A DNA stretch of 64,000 bases from a bacterium (GTDB lineage: Bacteria; Zixibacteria; MSB-5A5; GN15; FEB-12), in assembly GCA_020444475.1 (NCBI GenBank), contig JAHLKV010000001.1, positions 124,001 to 188,000 of the forward strand. Reading direction: 5' to 3'. The notes beneath the pieces were generated by a model. The model was not told the DNA's origin and searched no databases. It saw only the letters and a list, made by a program, of their open reading frames with translations. A program made the translations under genes and the position numbers. Position 1 is the first letter of the stretch. Every line of letters starts with the position of its first letter. This document shows, piece after piece, positions 18,307-26,990 of this stretch.

Positions 18307-18341
18307 ACTACATCCTTGTGCATCTGATTCATCCTCCCTTC

Positions 18342-18370
18342 ACATTACTGCCCACCTGTTCACCTGTCAA
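18342..18370 (-). promoter_or_regulatory. lexA promoter
   Basis: Minus strand: TTGACA (18370-18365), 17-nt spacer, TAATGT (18347-18342). The spacer holds part of a direct repeat ACAGGTG/ACAGGTG that overlaps the -35, a plausible repressor contact site. Confidence 0.65.
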
Positions 18371-18384
18371 TGACATTTTTGGCT

Positions 18385-18396
18385 ATTGTCGACAAT
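18385..18396. promoter_or_regulatory. Palindrome upstream of lexA
   Basis: ATTGTCGACAAT is a perfect 12-bp palindrome about 15 bp upstream of the lexA -35. It could be an operator or activator site. It matches neither the E. coli nor the Bacillus SOS box. Confidence 0.35.
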
Positions 18397-18403
18397 CGGG
18401 GAC

Positions 18404-18433
18404 AAAAAAAAGGCGGCTCGGTTGCGAGCCGCC
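18404..18433 (-). terminator. Rho-independent terminator after the EF-G-like gene
   Basis: Minus strand: GGCGGCTCG-CAAC-CGAGCCGCC followed by eight T: a perfect 9-bp stem with a tetraloop. Confidence 0.92.
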
Positions 18434-18459
18434 TCCTGAGATCCGGGATAAATCGATTA

Positions 18460-20547
18460 CTACCCTTCGGCCTCTTTCTCGGCCTGGGCCTCAGCGATAA
18501 TCTTCTGCGCCGCATCGTGCGGGACTTCTTCATAATGCGAGAATTCCATCGTGTAGAAGCCCTGCCCCTGCGTCATCGAACGCAAGTCCACAGAGTACTG
18601 ATAGAGTTCGGCCTGCGGAACGGAAGCGCGAATACGCTGGCTCTTCCCTTCCGGGTCCATACCGGCGATCTTGCCGCGGCGAGACGAGAGATCTCCCATC
18701 ACGTCACCCGTGAAATCCTCCGGCACGAGGATTTCCACATTGTAAATCGGCTCGAGAATGACCGGTTTGCACTTCATGTAGCCCTCTTTGAAGGCCATCG
18801 AGCCGGCGATCTTGAACGCCATATCCGAGGAGTCGACATCGTGGAACGAGCCGAAGTACAAGGCCACTTTCACGTCCACCACCGGTGCGCGGCACAGTCC
18901 GCCGTGATCAAGAGATTCGACGATGCCCTTCTCGACCGCGGGGACGTACTTGCTGGGAATCACGCCGCCGGTGATTTCATCGGCGAACTCGAACCCGCCA
19001 CCGCGTTCGTTCGGTTCGATCCGGATATACACGTCCCCGTACTGGCCGCGGCCGCCACTCTGTTTCTTGTGCTTATATTGTTGCTCAGTCTTCCCTTTGA
19101 TTGTCTCACGATACGGTATTTTGGGTTTGACCAGCTCGACTTCGACGCCGAAACGCTTCTTGAGCTTTTCAACCAGAAGTTCGATATGGGTGGAACCCTG
19201 TCCCCAGAGCACCTGCTGACGCAACGCCGCATCGGGTACTAGCCTGAAGGTCGGGTCCTCTTCATGCAGCTTGGCCAGACCGGTCGCAATCTTCTCTTCG
19301 TCGCCTTTGTTCTTTGACTTCACGGCAACGTCCATAATCGGATTGGGATAAACCACCGGTTTCACGCTGACGCTGAAGTCTTTATCGGAGAGCGTGTTGC
19401 CGGCATGGGTGTTTTTCAGTTTCACCAGCACGCCGATATCCCCGGCGGCTACCGACGGGACCTCAACTCGATTCTTGCCCTGGAACGTGTAGAGCTGACC
19501 GATGCGCTCGGAAGTCGAAGTCTGCTGATTGTACAGCTCCAGCCCCTGACTCATGGTGCCGGAAATCGCCTTGAAGTAGGTCATGTCTCCCAGGTGTCCC
19601 TCGGAGATCACTTTGTATATAAAGGCAACGTGCTTACCGTTGGGGTCCAGTTTCACATCAACCTTATCTTCCTTGCCGGTTTTGAAGACATCGGTCGGCG
19701 CCATCTGGTTCGGCGACGGCAGATACTCGGCGAGGAAATCCAGCAGCACCTTGATGCCAAAGTTCGCCGACGCTGAGCCAAACAGCACCGGATACAGGGT
19801 TCCCGCCTGGATACCCTTACGAAGTCCAACCAGGACGTCTTCGTCCGGCAGGGTGCCGTTCTCGAAAAACTTCTCCAGCAGAGCGTCATCGGACTCGGCC
19901 GCCACCTCGATCAGGGCCTCACGAGCCGCCTCGGCGTCCGTCTTCAAGTCGGCCGGGATGTCAATGTCCTTTCGGGTGTCGCCTTCGAAGGTGTACGCCT
20001 TCATATGGAGCAGGTCTACGAGGCCGTGGAATTTCTCGGCTTCGCCGATCGGGATCTGCACCGCAACGGCCTGTTTGCCGAACGCCGCGTTGATGGAATC
20101 AACATTCTGCTTCCAGTGGGCGTTTTCCTTCTCGATTTTGTTGACGAAGAAGAAGCGGGCCAGGTTGGCGTTTTCGAGCATCTTCCACTGAAGAGTCGTC
20201 CCCACTTCCACGCCGGCCGTCGCGTCAAGGACGAAACCGACCGAATCGGCCACTTTGGCGGCGGCCAGCAGCTCGCCGACGAAATCGGCGTGTCCGGGGC
20301 AATCCATCAGGTTGATTTTGGTGTTGTTCCACTCACACGCGAGAAGCTTGGAGGTGACCGATGTCTTGCGTGAAATCTCAGCCTCGGTATAGTCAAGCAG
20401 CGAACTGCCGTCGTCGACACGGCCGATACGGTTGTTGACACCGGTGTGGAATGCGATCGCATCGGCAACCGACGTCTTCCCGGAGCCGCGCTGACCGGCC
20501 AGACAGATGTTGCGAATCTTATCGGTACTATACTGCTTCACCAGCAA
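18460..20547 (-). CDS. fusA2: EF-G-like translational GTPase (EF-G2 type)
   Basis: A 695-residue five-domain EF-G homologue. G1 is 'GQRGSGKTS' and G3 is 'DCPGHADFVGEL'. G4 reads 'NKIE' rather than NKMD, and switch I ('TEAEISRKTSVTSK') lacks the RGITI sequence of housekeeping EF-G. These changes place it with the EF-G-like/EF-G2 paralogues of several phyla, whose GTPase is often uncoupled from normal translocation. Domain IV carries 'SGGRGQYGDV' and domain V 'EPIYNVEILVPEDFTGDVMGDLSSRRG', both standard. It is not near str-operon genes (rpsL, rpsG, tuf), which fits a second copy rather than the essential fusA. It has its own promoter and terminator. Its cellular role is unknown. Confidence 0.85.
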   Translation of the reverse strand: MLVKQYSTDKIRNICLAGQRGSGKTSVADAIAFHTGVNNRIGRVDDGSSLLDYTEAEISRKTSVTSKLLACEWNNTKINLMDCPGHADFVGELLAAAKVADSVGFVLDATAGVEVGTTLQWKMLENANLARFFFVNKIEKENAHWKQNVDSINAAFGKQAVAVQIPIGEAEKFHGLVDLLHMKAYTFEGDTRKDIDIPADLKTDAEAAREALIEVAAESDDALLEKFFENGTLPDEDVLVGLRKGIQAGTLYPVLFGSASANFGIKVLLDFLAEYLPSPNQMAPTDVFKTGKEDKVDVKLDPNGKHVAFIYKVISEGHLGDMTYFKAISGTMSQGLELYNQQTSTSERIGQLYTFQGKNRVEVPSVAAGDIGVLVKLKNTHAGNTLSDKDFSVSVKPVVYPNPIMDVAVKSKNKGDEEKIATGLAKLHEEDPTFRLVPDAALRQQVLWGQGSTHIELLVEKLKKRFGVEVELVKPKIPYRETIKGKTEQQYKHKKQSGGRGQYGDVYIRIEPNERGGGFEFADEITGGVIPSKYVPAVEKGIVESLDHGGLCRAPVVDVKVALYFGSFHDVDSSDMAFKIAGSMAFKEGYMKCKPVILEPIYNVEILVPEDFTGDVMGDLSSRRGKIAGMDPEGKSQRIRASVPQAELYQYSVDLRSMTQGQGFYTMEFSHYEEVPHDAAQKIIAEAQAEKEAEG

Positions 20548-20612
20548 ACCTCCTGCGCATAATCAATAAGAGCGGTTGTCCCGGAAAAACGGGTCCAAAA
20601 CAAGAATGGAAG

Positions 20613-20639
20613 AATATAACATCCCCCCAGCCTTGTCAA
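20613..20639 (-). promoter_or_regulatory. Promoter for the EF-G-like gene
   Basis: Minus strand: TTGACA (20639-20634), 15-nt spacer, TATATT (20618-20613). The spacer is one or two nt short, but both boxes are strong. Confidence 0.5.
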
Positions 20640-20757
20640 TCGGTTTTGCCCCCATTCGGCTGCCGGACAAGGCGCTTGCAGGGAGATGCGCGCCCGTCCG
20701 CCGAGGATCCGGGCGCGCTGTTCGGCTACATGCGAATTCGAGAGAGCGAGCGACGGC

Positions 20758-21255
20758 TCAGTTGGCGGCCTTGCTCATGCTGCCGGGAAGCTCCGACGGA
20801 AGTTCCACCTGGTCAACATAGGCGGACAGGAACTGGCTCGCTTCGCTTTGCGATGAAAGCAAAAATTCCATAAACGAAAGCAGTTTCCCGGTGGTTTCCA
20901 TACTCAACAAGTGCTCGACCTTGCAGGCATCTTCCTGAGCCAGATTCCCGTCAACCAGCAGCACCTTGCGGAAGAATCGCTCTATCGTGCGGCGACGGTT
21001 CAGGACCGAGTTGACGGCGTCCACCCCTTTCACCGTCAGCCGGTAAAACTTGTTATTGTCCTCCGTGAGATAGCCCTTGGTCTTCAGCTTGCTCAAGGTG
21101 ACGGAAACCGATCCGCGCGTGATGTCGAGATGTCGCGCGATGTCAATGCCCCGAGCGTAGCCGTGTTCCTTGTGCAGTTCATGCACGGCCATCAGATGGT
21201 GGTAGCAGCTGTGACTGAGTTCAGTTTCTTCAAACTTTTTCCAGATCTCGTCCAT
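20758..21255 (-). CDS. DtxR/MntR-family metal-dependent transcriptional regulator
   Basis: A 165-residue repressor with an N-terminal winged helix: 'HELHKEHGYARGIDIARHLDITRGSVSVTLSKLKTKGYL' is the classic DtxR/MntR helix-turn-helix. Metal-site residues appear in 'SHSCYHHLM' and in 'DGNLAQEDACKVEHLLS', where DtxR proteins have C/E-x-x-H ligands. There is no C-terminal SH3-like domain, so it is MntR-like in length rather than DtxR-like. It should sense Mn2+ or Fe2+ and repress transporter genes. No such transporter is next to it, so targets are elsewhere. A promoter and an AAAC/GTTT inverted repeat lie just upstream and suggest autoregulation. Confidence 0.85.
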   Translation of the reverse strand: MDEIWKKFEETELSHSCYHHLMAVHELHKEHGYARGIDIARHLDITRGSVSVTLSKLKTKGYLTEDNNKFYRLTVKGVDAVNSVLNRRRTIERFFRKVLLVDGNLAQEDACKVEHLLSMETTGKLLSFMEFLLSSQSEASQFLSAYVDQVELPSELPGSMSKAAN

Positions 21256-21586
21256 TGTATCAGCCCATCATTGCAGTGCTTTATAGCCCAAACTTATGTT
21301 TATATCATAGCGAACTTGTGAATAATATAACAAGCGTCGCCGTTCGTCAAGAAAATCCTGCAGGAATAGCGAAGAAATCATCGGGCCCTCTCCGTAGTTC
21401 ATACTACGAATCTAACCTATTGCTAATAGAGCTATTAAGAGAATTCGCCAAAAATACTGCGGATCGCACCGAGGAGACTGCGGGGTGCCGTCACGGCGAG
21501 CCCTGGGATTTCGCTTCTGGACGAAGGATATGCATTGTTCAAACACTCGAGTTCCAGCGCAAGTTCTGTTTGTCACAAAGGGGGAC
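21256..21586. other. AT-rich intergenic region with inverted repeats
   Basis: This gap lies upstream of the DtxR-like gene and downstream of yceI. It holds the promoter and repeat listed separately, plus a short hairpin CGTAGT-tcat-ACTACG (21393-21408) and a palindrome TAATAG-AG-CTATTA (21424-21437). I find no tRNA or known RNA fold and no convincing coding frame. It is noticeably richer in A+T than its surroundings. Confidence 0.5.
21290..21333 (-). promoter_or_regulatory. Promoter and candidate metal-regulator box of the DtxR-like gene
   Basis: Minus strand: TTGTTA (21333-21328), 18-nt spacer, TATGAT (21309-21304). Just downstream lies AAACATAAGTTT (21301-21290), an imperfect palindrome with AAAC/GTTT arms that sits where a repressor would block transcription. 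A second repeat, CTTGT-N10-ACAAG, spans the -35. Confidence 0.5.
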
Positions 21587-21613
21587 AAAAAAACCCGCCC
21601 GAAGGCGGGTTCG
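21586..21613 (-). terminator. Rho-independent terminator after yceI
   Basis: Minus strand: AACCCGCC-TTCG-GGCGGGTT followed by a T run: an 8-bp stem closed by the very stable TTCG loop. Confidence 0.92.
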
Positions 21614-21633
21614 AGATCACCAGGCGCGGGTTG

Positions 21634-22230
21634 CTAGCCCTCTTTCGCCATTACCGTTTGGAGATTGAACGATATCTCGACGTCGTTGCTGACAACCAAT
21701 CCACCGGCATCGAGGCTCTTGCTCCAGGAAACGCCGAAGTCCTGACGGTTGATCGTCGTCTCGGCAGAGAATCCAGCCCGCGTATTGCCCCAGCCATCCT
21801 CAATGGCGCCGTTGAACGTGCAGTCAAATGTAACTTCTTTGGTCACCCCGCGCATGGTGAGGTCACCGACCAGCTTAAACTGGTTGCCCTCCCCGGGAAT
21901 GACCTTGCCGGATACAAACGACAGTTCCGGGTGCTCCTCCACGGCGAAGAAATCCGACGACTTGAGATGATCGTCGCGCTTCTCGTTGTTGGTGCTGATT
22001 GAGGCAGCTTTCGCGGTCACGGAAACGGATGCATCGGCCAGATTTTTGCCGTCGAAATTGGTAACGGTCCCCTCAAACTCGGTAAACTGGCCGCCCACGG
22101 TAGAGATCACCATGTGCTTGACCTCAAACTCCAGGTCGCTGTGGACCGCATCGATCTTCCAGTCGGCCGCCTGAACTGAGGCCGTGAGAGTGGCCGCGAT
22201 TGCGGCGGCGCCAATTGCGTGTTTCAACAT
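21634..22230 (-). CDS. YceI-family periplasmic lipid-binding protein
   Basis: A 198-residue exported protein with a signal peptide (MLKHAIGAAAIAATLTASVQA). The YceI pattern follows: 'WKIDAVHSDLEFEVKHMVISTVGGQFTEFEGT', 'DDHLKSSDFFAVEEHPELSF' and 'GDLTMRGVTKEVTFDCTFNG'. Family members form a lipocalin-like barrel that binds polyisoprenoids such as ubiquinone precursors. The length is normal (~190). AGGAG lies 7 nt before the ATG. The gene is a monocistronic unit with its own terminator and probably works in the periplasm, perhaps in isoprenoid handling. The ligand cannot be read from sequence. Confidence 0.93.
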   Translation of the reverse strand: MLKHAIGAAAIAATLTASVQAADWKIDAVHSDLEFEVKHMVISTVGGQFTEFEGTVTNFDGKNLADASVSVTAKAASISTNNEKRDDHLKSSDFFAVEEHPELSFVSGKVIPGEGNQFKLVGDLTMRGVTKEVTFDCTFNGAIEDGWGNTRAGFSAETTINRQDFGVSWSKSLDAGGLVVSNDVEISFNLQTVMAKEG

Positions 22231-22324
22231 ACTTTTACTCCTGTATATACGGGTGCTTCGAGATGGTTTGGTCGATTAACCGTGCATCTGTCAGGATTGT
22301 TCCCGGCCAAACGATCGGGAAGGC

Positions 22325-22909
22325 TTACCGCGTGATCGCCCGCTGCCTGACCGCCTCATACAGACAGATTCCGGCGGCCACCGATACATTGAGGCTCTCG
22401 ACGGCGCCCAGCATGGGCAACGAGGCGAGAAAATCACAGCTTTCTCTGGTCAATCGCCGGATCCCCGGTCCCTCGGCTCCCAGAACCAGGGCGGTCGGAC
22501 CGGCCAGATCGCAGTCGTAAATCGTCCGATCCCCGTCAACCACCAGGCCGACAATCCACACCCCGGCATCCTGCAGCTTCTTCAGCGTTCGCGCCAGATT
22601 GGTGACCTGCACCAGCGGGATATGCTCGGCGGCCCCGCACGAGACCGTCCGGACGGTTGGCGTCATGGCAACAGCCCGGTCTTTTGGGACGACAACCGCG
22701 TGGGCGCCGGCGCCGTCGGCAGCGCGAAGACAGGCTCCCAGGTTGTGCGGGTCGGTAACGCCGTCCAGGATCAACAGGAGCGCCGGGACCTCGAGCTTCG
22801 CCACCAGCGAGAGCAGGTCATCATCACTCAGCACTTCCACACGGGCGTTGAGGTCGGTGTGACGGTTTACTCTCGGCATCGGTTGCCGGTTCGCATTTCT
22901 CTTTGGCAC
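22325..22909 (-). CDS. RlmB/TrmH-family rRNA 2'-O-methyltransferase lacking the N-terminal domain
   Basis: The SPOUT methyltransferase core closely resembles RlmB, which methylates G2251 of 23S rRNA: '[35 protein letters not shown]', '[20 protein letters not shown]' (motif 1-2 region), '[16 protein letters not shown]' and '[18 protein letters not shown]' (SAM-binding knot). The start is probably the GTG at 22909, 7 nt after GGAAAGG, rather than the track start at 22951. The protein then has 194 residues against ~243 in E. coli RlmB and lacks the whole N-terminal substrate-binding domain. Only about 120 nt separate it from the divergent gene, so no hidden exon-like remnant fits. The target nucleotide may therefore differ. 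Confidence 0.85.
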   Translation of the reverse strand: MPKRNANRQPMPRVNRHTDLNARVEVLSDDDLLSLVAKLEVPALLLILDGVTDPHNLGACLRAADGAGAHAVVVPKDRAVAMTPTVRTVSCGAAEHIPLVQVTNLARTLKKLQDAGVWIVGLVVDGDRTIYDCDLAGPTALVLGAEGPGIRRLTRESCDFLASLPMLGAVESLNVSVAAGICLYEAVRQRAITR

Positions 22910-23029
22910 AATTAGTCCTTTCCGGAGTGTAATGAACAGGACTTCCGCCACCGCCGCAACGTCTTTCTGTTGTAGCGACCCGGCGCAAGTTCCTGTATAC
23001 TGATCGCAGCTTGACTGAGAAGGGAGTAC

Positions 23030-23650
23030 ATGAACAAAACACTCGCGATAACAATATCAACTTTGGCGATCGGAGTCTTCGGGTGCACCTCGCCGGACAG
23101 CCACTCCCGGTTTCTCGAAGGGGATATTCTGTTTCAGGATTTTCCTTCCCCGCAAAGCGACGCCATAAAAATCGCTACCGGTTCGGAATACAGTCACTGT
23201 GGCGTACTCTTCTATGAGGATGGGGAGCCAATGGTGTACGAGGCCGTCCAGCCGGTGCGAGTGACTCCCCTTAACCAGTGGATCGGTCGTGACGCCGACA
23301 GCCACTTTGTCGCTCTGCGTCTCAAAGATCGAGATCACCTCCTGTCCCCCGAGCGCCTTGCAGCCATGCGGTCGTATGGTAGCCAGTTTATGGGCAGGAA
23401 CTACGATCCGCTCTTTGAGTGGGGCGATGAGCGGCTCTACTGCTCGGAGCTGGTGTGGAAAATCTATGCCAACGGCGCCTCAATCGAGCTCTGCCGGCCC
23501 CGTGCATTGAGAGAATACTCGCTCGATCATCCGATCGTTCTCGAAAAGCTGGCGGAACGCTACGGGGATGACGTCCCACTTGACCAATACGTCGTCGCGC
23601 CGTCGGATCTGTTTAGTTCGGACCGGCTCTCGGTCGTCGAGCAACGTTAA
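23030..23650 (+). CDS. YiiX-like NlpC/P60-type lipoprotein
   Basis: A 206-residue protein with a lipobox in '[10 protein letters not shown]', so it is probably anchored to a membrane by Cys20. The rest matches YiiX/YebB-like permuted papain-fold hydrolases: the His in '[11 protein letters not shown]' and the Cys in '[14 protein letters not shown]' are the expected catalytic pair, in the circularly permuted order (His before Cys). '[17 protein letters not shown]' is the usual family opening. Relatives cut amide or thioester bonds in peptides or lipids, but the substrate is unknown. Its end lies only 6 nt from the convergent antiporter gene. GAAGGGAG is found 6 nt upstream of the ATG. Confidence 0.87.
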   Translation: MNKTLAITISTLAIGVFGCTSPDSHSRFLEGDILFQDFPSPQSDAIKIATGSEYSHCGVLFYEDGEPMVYEAVQPVRVTPLNQWIGRDADSHFVALRLKDRDHLLSPERLAAMRSYGSQFMGRNYDPLFEWGDERLYCSELVWKIYANGASIELCRPRALREYSLDHPIVLEKLAERYGDDVPLDQYVVAPSDLFSSDRLSVVEQR

Positions 23651-23656
23651 TCGGTT

Positions 23657-25459
23657 CTATTCTTCTTCAACCGGATCGACTATACTGATCACCGTATCGC
23701 CCGGTTTTGGTGTCAACTTCGACTCCATTGAAAACAACTGCAGCGATCCGGACTCCGTGACGAGAAACAACGGTATCACCGAATCACCATATCGCGACCG
23801 CAGCCGCTCGAGATTGAACTCTTCGGTGATGGAAGTTCTCTTGACGATCGCACCACGCTGGAAACGGTTCGTCAGCGCCGCGTAGGTCGCGTCCTTTGCG
23901 AACAGATACCGACCCCGGAGATGCATCGGCAGCTCCTTGCGCTTTTCGTTTTTCGCGGTGGCTCCGCCCGGTATTTGATAGACATCTCCCCTGCCGAAAA
24001 TATCCACGAAATGCAAAGCCGCCAGCGAGTTTACCTCGTCGTTGGGCGTCAGCGCCACCAGCCGACCGATCCCATCGAGCTGCAGTTCGTTAAGCACATC
24101 TTCGGAGAGGATACTGCCATAATATCCGCGAAGTCCCAGGTTGCGTGCGGTCGTAACATTCGACCAGTTGGAGTCTACCATCGCGACCTGGAAACCGAGA
24201 TCCGAAAGCGCCTTCGCCATCTCCCGCGCCCATACGTGGGCGCCGGCGAAGAGCACCCCCTGCGGATTTGGTTTGGATAGCTTGAGCTTGCGCGCCACCG
24301 GACCGGCGGTGAGGCCGTAGACCGCTACCGTGCCCACGATCACCTGGAAGATCAGGGGCACCAGCGGCTCGAACTGCACGTAACCGGCCTCGCTAAGGCG
24401 AAGCACGAACACGGAGGTCACCGCGGCGGCGACTATTCCTCTCGGGGCCATCCAGGCAACGAACAACTTTTCGTTGAGACTGATTTTAGATCGAAACGTC
24501 GCGATGAAAACGGAAAGTGGTCGCACCAGAACTATCAGCACAATTACGAATATCCAGTTAGACACACTGTCCAGAGCCATCTCACTTATCGGGAGTCTCG
24601 CCGAGAGGATCACGAACAGGCTCGCGATGAGCAGCACGCGGAGATTCTCCTTGAACTCGAGGATATGGCGAATCGATACGAACTTCTGATTCGCAAGCGC
24701 GATTCCCATGACCGTTACCGCCAGCAGTCCGGACTCGGTCTGGATGTGATTGGCCCCGAGGAATACAATCAAGACCATCATGAGTGCGACCGGATTCTGC
24801 AGGAAATCGGGCACGAGATACCGTCTGAGTAGAAGAACGATCGCTCCGGCGCCAGCCAGACCTATCAGCCCGCCGAGAAACAGGGACTTGAGGACAGCCG
24901 GGATGACAATTCCCATCCCCTGTTTCAGACCGCCCTCGAGGATCACCTCGAAGACGATAACGGCAATGATGGCGCCGATCGGATCATTGACGATTCCCTC
25001 CCACTTCACGATCGACCCGATTCGCCCCATCGGTCGCACCTGCCGCAGCAGCGGGATAATCACGGTCGGACCGGTCACCACCAGCACGGCGCCGATCAGC
25101 AGCGACGGTCCGCTGGGGAGACCGACGATCCACGAGGCGGCCATCGAAGAAAGCACCCACGTTACGAGGGCTCCAACGGTGATGAGACTCGTGATTACAC
25201 CGCCGATCTTCCGCACCTCCTGGAAGCGCAGGCTCAGACCGCCTTCGAACAGAATAATCGCAACCGATACCGACACGAGCGGAAAGAGAATATCGCCGAA
25301 CAATTCGTCCGGGTGGAGGATACCGGTTACCGGACCGGCGATGAAACCGCTCAACAGGAGGAGCAAAATCGCCGGCAGGTGCAGCCTCCAGGCCAGCCAC
25401 TGGGCGAGGATGCCCAGCACGATAATCGCTCCCAATCCGATCAGCAGATGTTCAGACAT
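23657..25459 (-). CDS. Na+(K+)/H+ antiporter with cytoplasmic TrkA-type domain
   Basis: The track start at 25522 adds 21 polar residues. The ATG at 25459 places the first helix correctly (MSEHLLIGLGAIIVLGILAQW). Residues ~1-395 form a 12-13-helix exchanger of the CPA1/NhaP type, with the transport motif 'GPTVIIPLLRQVRP' and 'EGIVNDPIGAIIAVIVFE', where the ND pair is the ion site. 'LSGFIAGPVTG' lies near helix 3. Residues ~410-530 look like a TrkA_N/RCK Rossmann domain ('VLFAGAHVWAREMAKALSDLGFQVAMVDSN'), and a TrkA_C-like end follows. Such proteins regulate pH and Na+ or K+, with the cytoplasmic domain sensing nucleotides. It is the second antiporter in the window after the CPA2 gene at 5961. 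Confidence 0.9.
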   Translation of the reverse strand: MSEHLLIGLGAIIVLGILAQWLAWRLHLPAILLLLLSGFIAGPVTGILHPDELFGDILFPLVSVSVAIILFEGGLSLRFQEVRKIGGVITSLITVGALVTWVLSSMAASWIVGLPSGPSLLIGAVLVVTGPTVIIPLLRQVRPMGRIGSIVKWEGIVNDPIGAIIAVIVFEVILEGGLKQGMGIVIPAVLKSLFLGGLIGLAGAGAIVLLLRRYLVPDFLQNPVALMMVLIVFLGANHIQTESGLLAVTVMGIALANQKFVSIRHILEFKENLRVLLIASLFVILSARLPISEMALDSVSNWIFVIVLIVLVRPLSVFIATFRSKISLNEKLFVAWMAPRGIVAAAVTSVFVLRLSEAGYVQFEPLVPLIFQVIVGTVAVYGLTAGPVARKLKLSKPNPQGVLFAGAHVWAREMAKALSDLGFQVAMVDSNWSNVTTARNLGLRGYYGSILSEDVLNELQLDGIGRLVALTPNDEVNSLAALHFVDIFGRGDVYQIPGGATAKNEKRKELPMHLRGRYLFAKDATYAALTNRFQRGAIVKRTSITEEFNLERLRSRYGDSVIPLFLVTESGSLQLFSMESKLTPKPGDTVISIVDPVEEE

Positions 25460-25613
25460 GCCATTCTCTTTCGATTCAATCCTGGATGTGCCACAAGGTA
25501 CGCACGACAGCCGACGATGCAATTAAAAGCCGCTTGCCGTTTGCGGTACCCTCTGCCTACCTTCCGATCAAGTCTCGTCCCACCAGAACACGAGTTAGCC
25601 CGGGGAGGTGCCC

Positions 25614-26801
25614 ATGTCGCGATCCGTCCACGCAACGCCGCTTCCTGTTGCAATGCTTTTGACCCTGCTCGTCACGATCCTCTGTTCCTGTTCGGACGAT
25701 GATCCTACCGGGCCGGATGTTGATCCGAATGCGCCGATCATCGACTCGATCGTACCCGCCGACGGGACGATCGGCGACACGGTTGTTGTGTACGGGTCCA
25801 GATTCTCGATGGTTCCGGACTCCAATATTGTTGTGTTCGGGCGTGGATCTTCGCGTCCCTTTGCCGGTGATCACATCGAACTTCAGGTTGTCGTCCCGCC
25901 GGGCGCGACAACGGACAAACCGGTCGTGCGATCCGGAGCTCGGACCGGCATGGCAGGTCAGGATTTCACGGTTTACTGGAAGCTCGTAGCAGCCCCGGCA
26001 GCATCGCGCCTGCATGACATAATCTACACCGACAGTCGTTTCGTCATTTTCGGGAACGAAGGGTTGACCATGTCTTCCGCGGACGGAACAGGGTGGTCAA
26101 ATCACAGCTCCGGAACATCTCCCTTCTACACCGCGGTGGCCGGACAGGGACGAATCGTGGCCGCACAAGGGACTTCCGGTGTTCGCGCATTCGAACTGGA
26201 GGGACCGCTGGACCAGTCAGTAAACTTCGGCGTGGCGTCATCCGGGGGCTACCTGCTGGCGGCGTCCAACGCGATCTTCGTCGCGGCGCCTCGCCAGGGA
26301 GGAGAGATTCGATACTCCGCCGACGGGGTCATCTGGACGACGGCGGCGCTGAACCCCGCCCTCCCGCTCTCTGCGGTTGTGTACACGGACCACTTTGTCG
26401 CGTACTCCGAGGGGGCCGATATCTGGACGTCGAGCGATGGCGTCACGTGGTCTCACACCTACTGCAACCTGATCGCCCCGGCGCCGAGCGCGTTCGCCTG
26501 GACCGGAACACTGCTCATGGCAACCAAGCCGTCGACGCTTTATTATTCGTTTAACGGCTCGAACTTCATCGACGGGACTCCCGGCGCCTATGAAAACGAG
26601 GGTTTCTCGCATGTGGAGTGGACGGGCGAAGTCATTTTAGTGCAGGCGGGCGACGGCCTCATCTGGTCGGAGGGCGCGGTGCAGTGGAGGCGACATGCGC
26701 TGTTTCCGGTGACTCCGACTTCGCCGCCGAAGATCGCCTGCAGTGATACTGTTTGTATTGCGGTGGGTGGGTTTTACGGTCTTCTCGCCTGGCGGCAGTA
26801 G
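25614..26801 (+). CDS. Lipoprotein with IPT/TIG domain and BNR-like repeats
   Basis: The ATG at 25614 follows GGGGAGG by 5 nt and is preferred over the GTG at 25608. A lipobox ('VTILCSCSDDD') makes it a probable lipoprotein of 396 residues. Residues ~40-125 form an IPT/TIG immunoglobulin-like domain ('PIIDSIVPADGTIGDTVVVYGSRF'). The rest contains repeats such as 'TMSSADGTGWSNHSSG', 'IRYSADGVIWTTA' and 'IWTSSDGVTWSHTY', which are Asp-box-like blades of a beta-propeller. No catalytic residues are recognisable. It is probably a cell-surface binding protein, with neither dockerin nor T9SS tail. It is convergent with the rRNA operon across a bidirectional terminator. Confidence 0.8.
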   Translation: MSRSVHATPLPVAMLLTLLVTILCSCSDDDPTGPDVDPNAPIIDSIVPADGTIGDTVVVYGSRFSMVPDSNIVVFGRGSSRPFAGDHIELQVVVPPGATTDKPVVRSGARTGMAGQDFTVYWKLVAAPAASRLHDIIYTDSRFVIFGNEGLTMSSADGTGWSNHSSGTSPFYTAVAGQGRIVAAQGTSGVRAFELEGPLDQSVNFGVASSGGYLLAASNAIFVAAPRQGGEIRYSADGVIWTTAALNPALPLSAVVYTDHFVAYSEGADIWTSSDGVTWSHTYCNLIAPAPSAFAWTGTLLMATKPSTLYYSFNGSNFIDGTPGAYENEGFSHVEWTGEVILVQAGDGLIWSEGAVQWRRHALFPVTPTSPPKIACSDTVCIAVGGFYGLLAWRQ

Positions 26802-26832
26802 TATCGGGCAGTGCTTATTGTATGACAAGCAG

Positions 26833-26866
26833 AAAGCCCCTCCGGCGAACCGAAGGGGCTTTTCTT
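26833..26866. terminator. Bidirectional terminator between the lipoprotein gene and the rRNA operon
   Basis: Arms AAGCCCC(T)CCGG and CCG(A)AGGGGCTT around CGAA. T-rich flanks on both sides (TTTTCTTTATTT on plus, TTTCTGCTT on minus) let it serve both transcripts. Confidence 0.8.
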
Positions 26867-26873
26867 TATTTAA

Positions 26874-26990
<117 letters not shown>

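Noticed and set aside
24750-25526. 258-codon plus-strand ORF
   Set aside because: Antisense shadow of the Na+/H+ antiporter, rich in Thr, Pro and Arg with no recognisable domain.
20758-26801. Possible genomic island or mobile element near the rRNA operon
   Set aside because: No integrase, transposase, attachment-site repeat or IS end was found in the window, and gene style is uniform.
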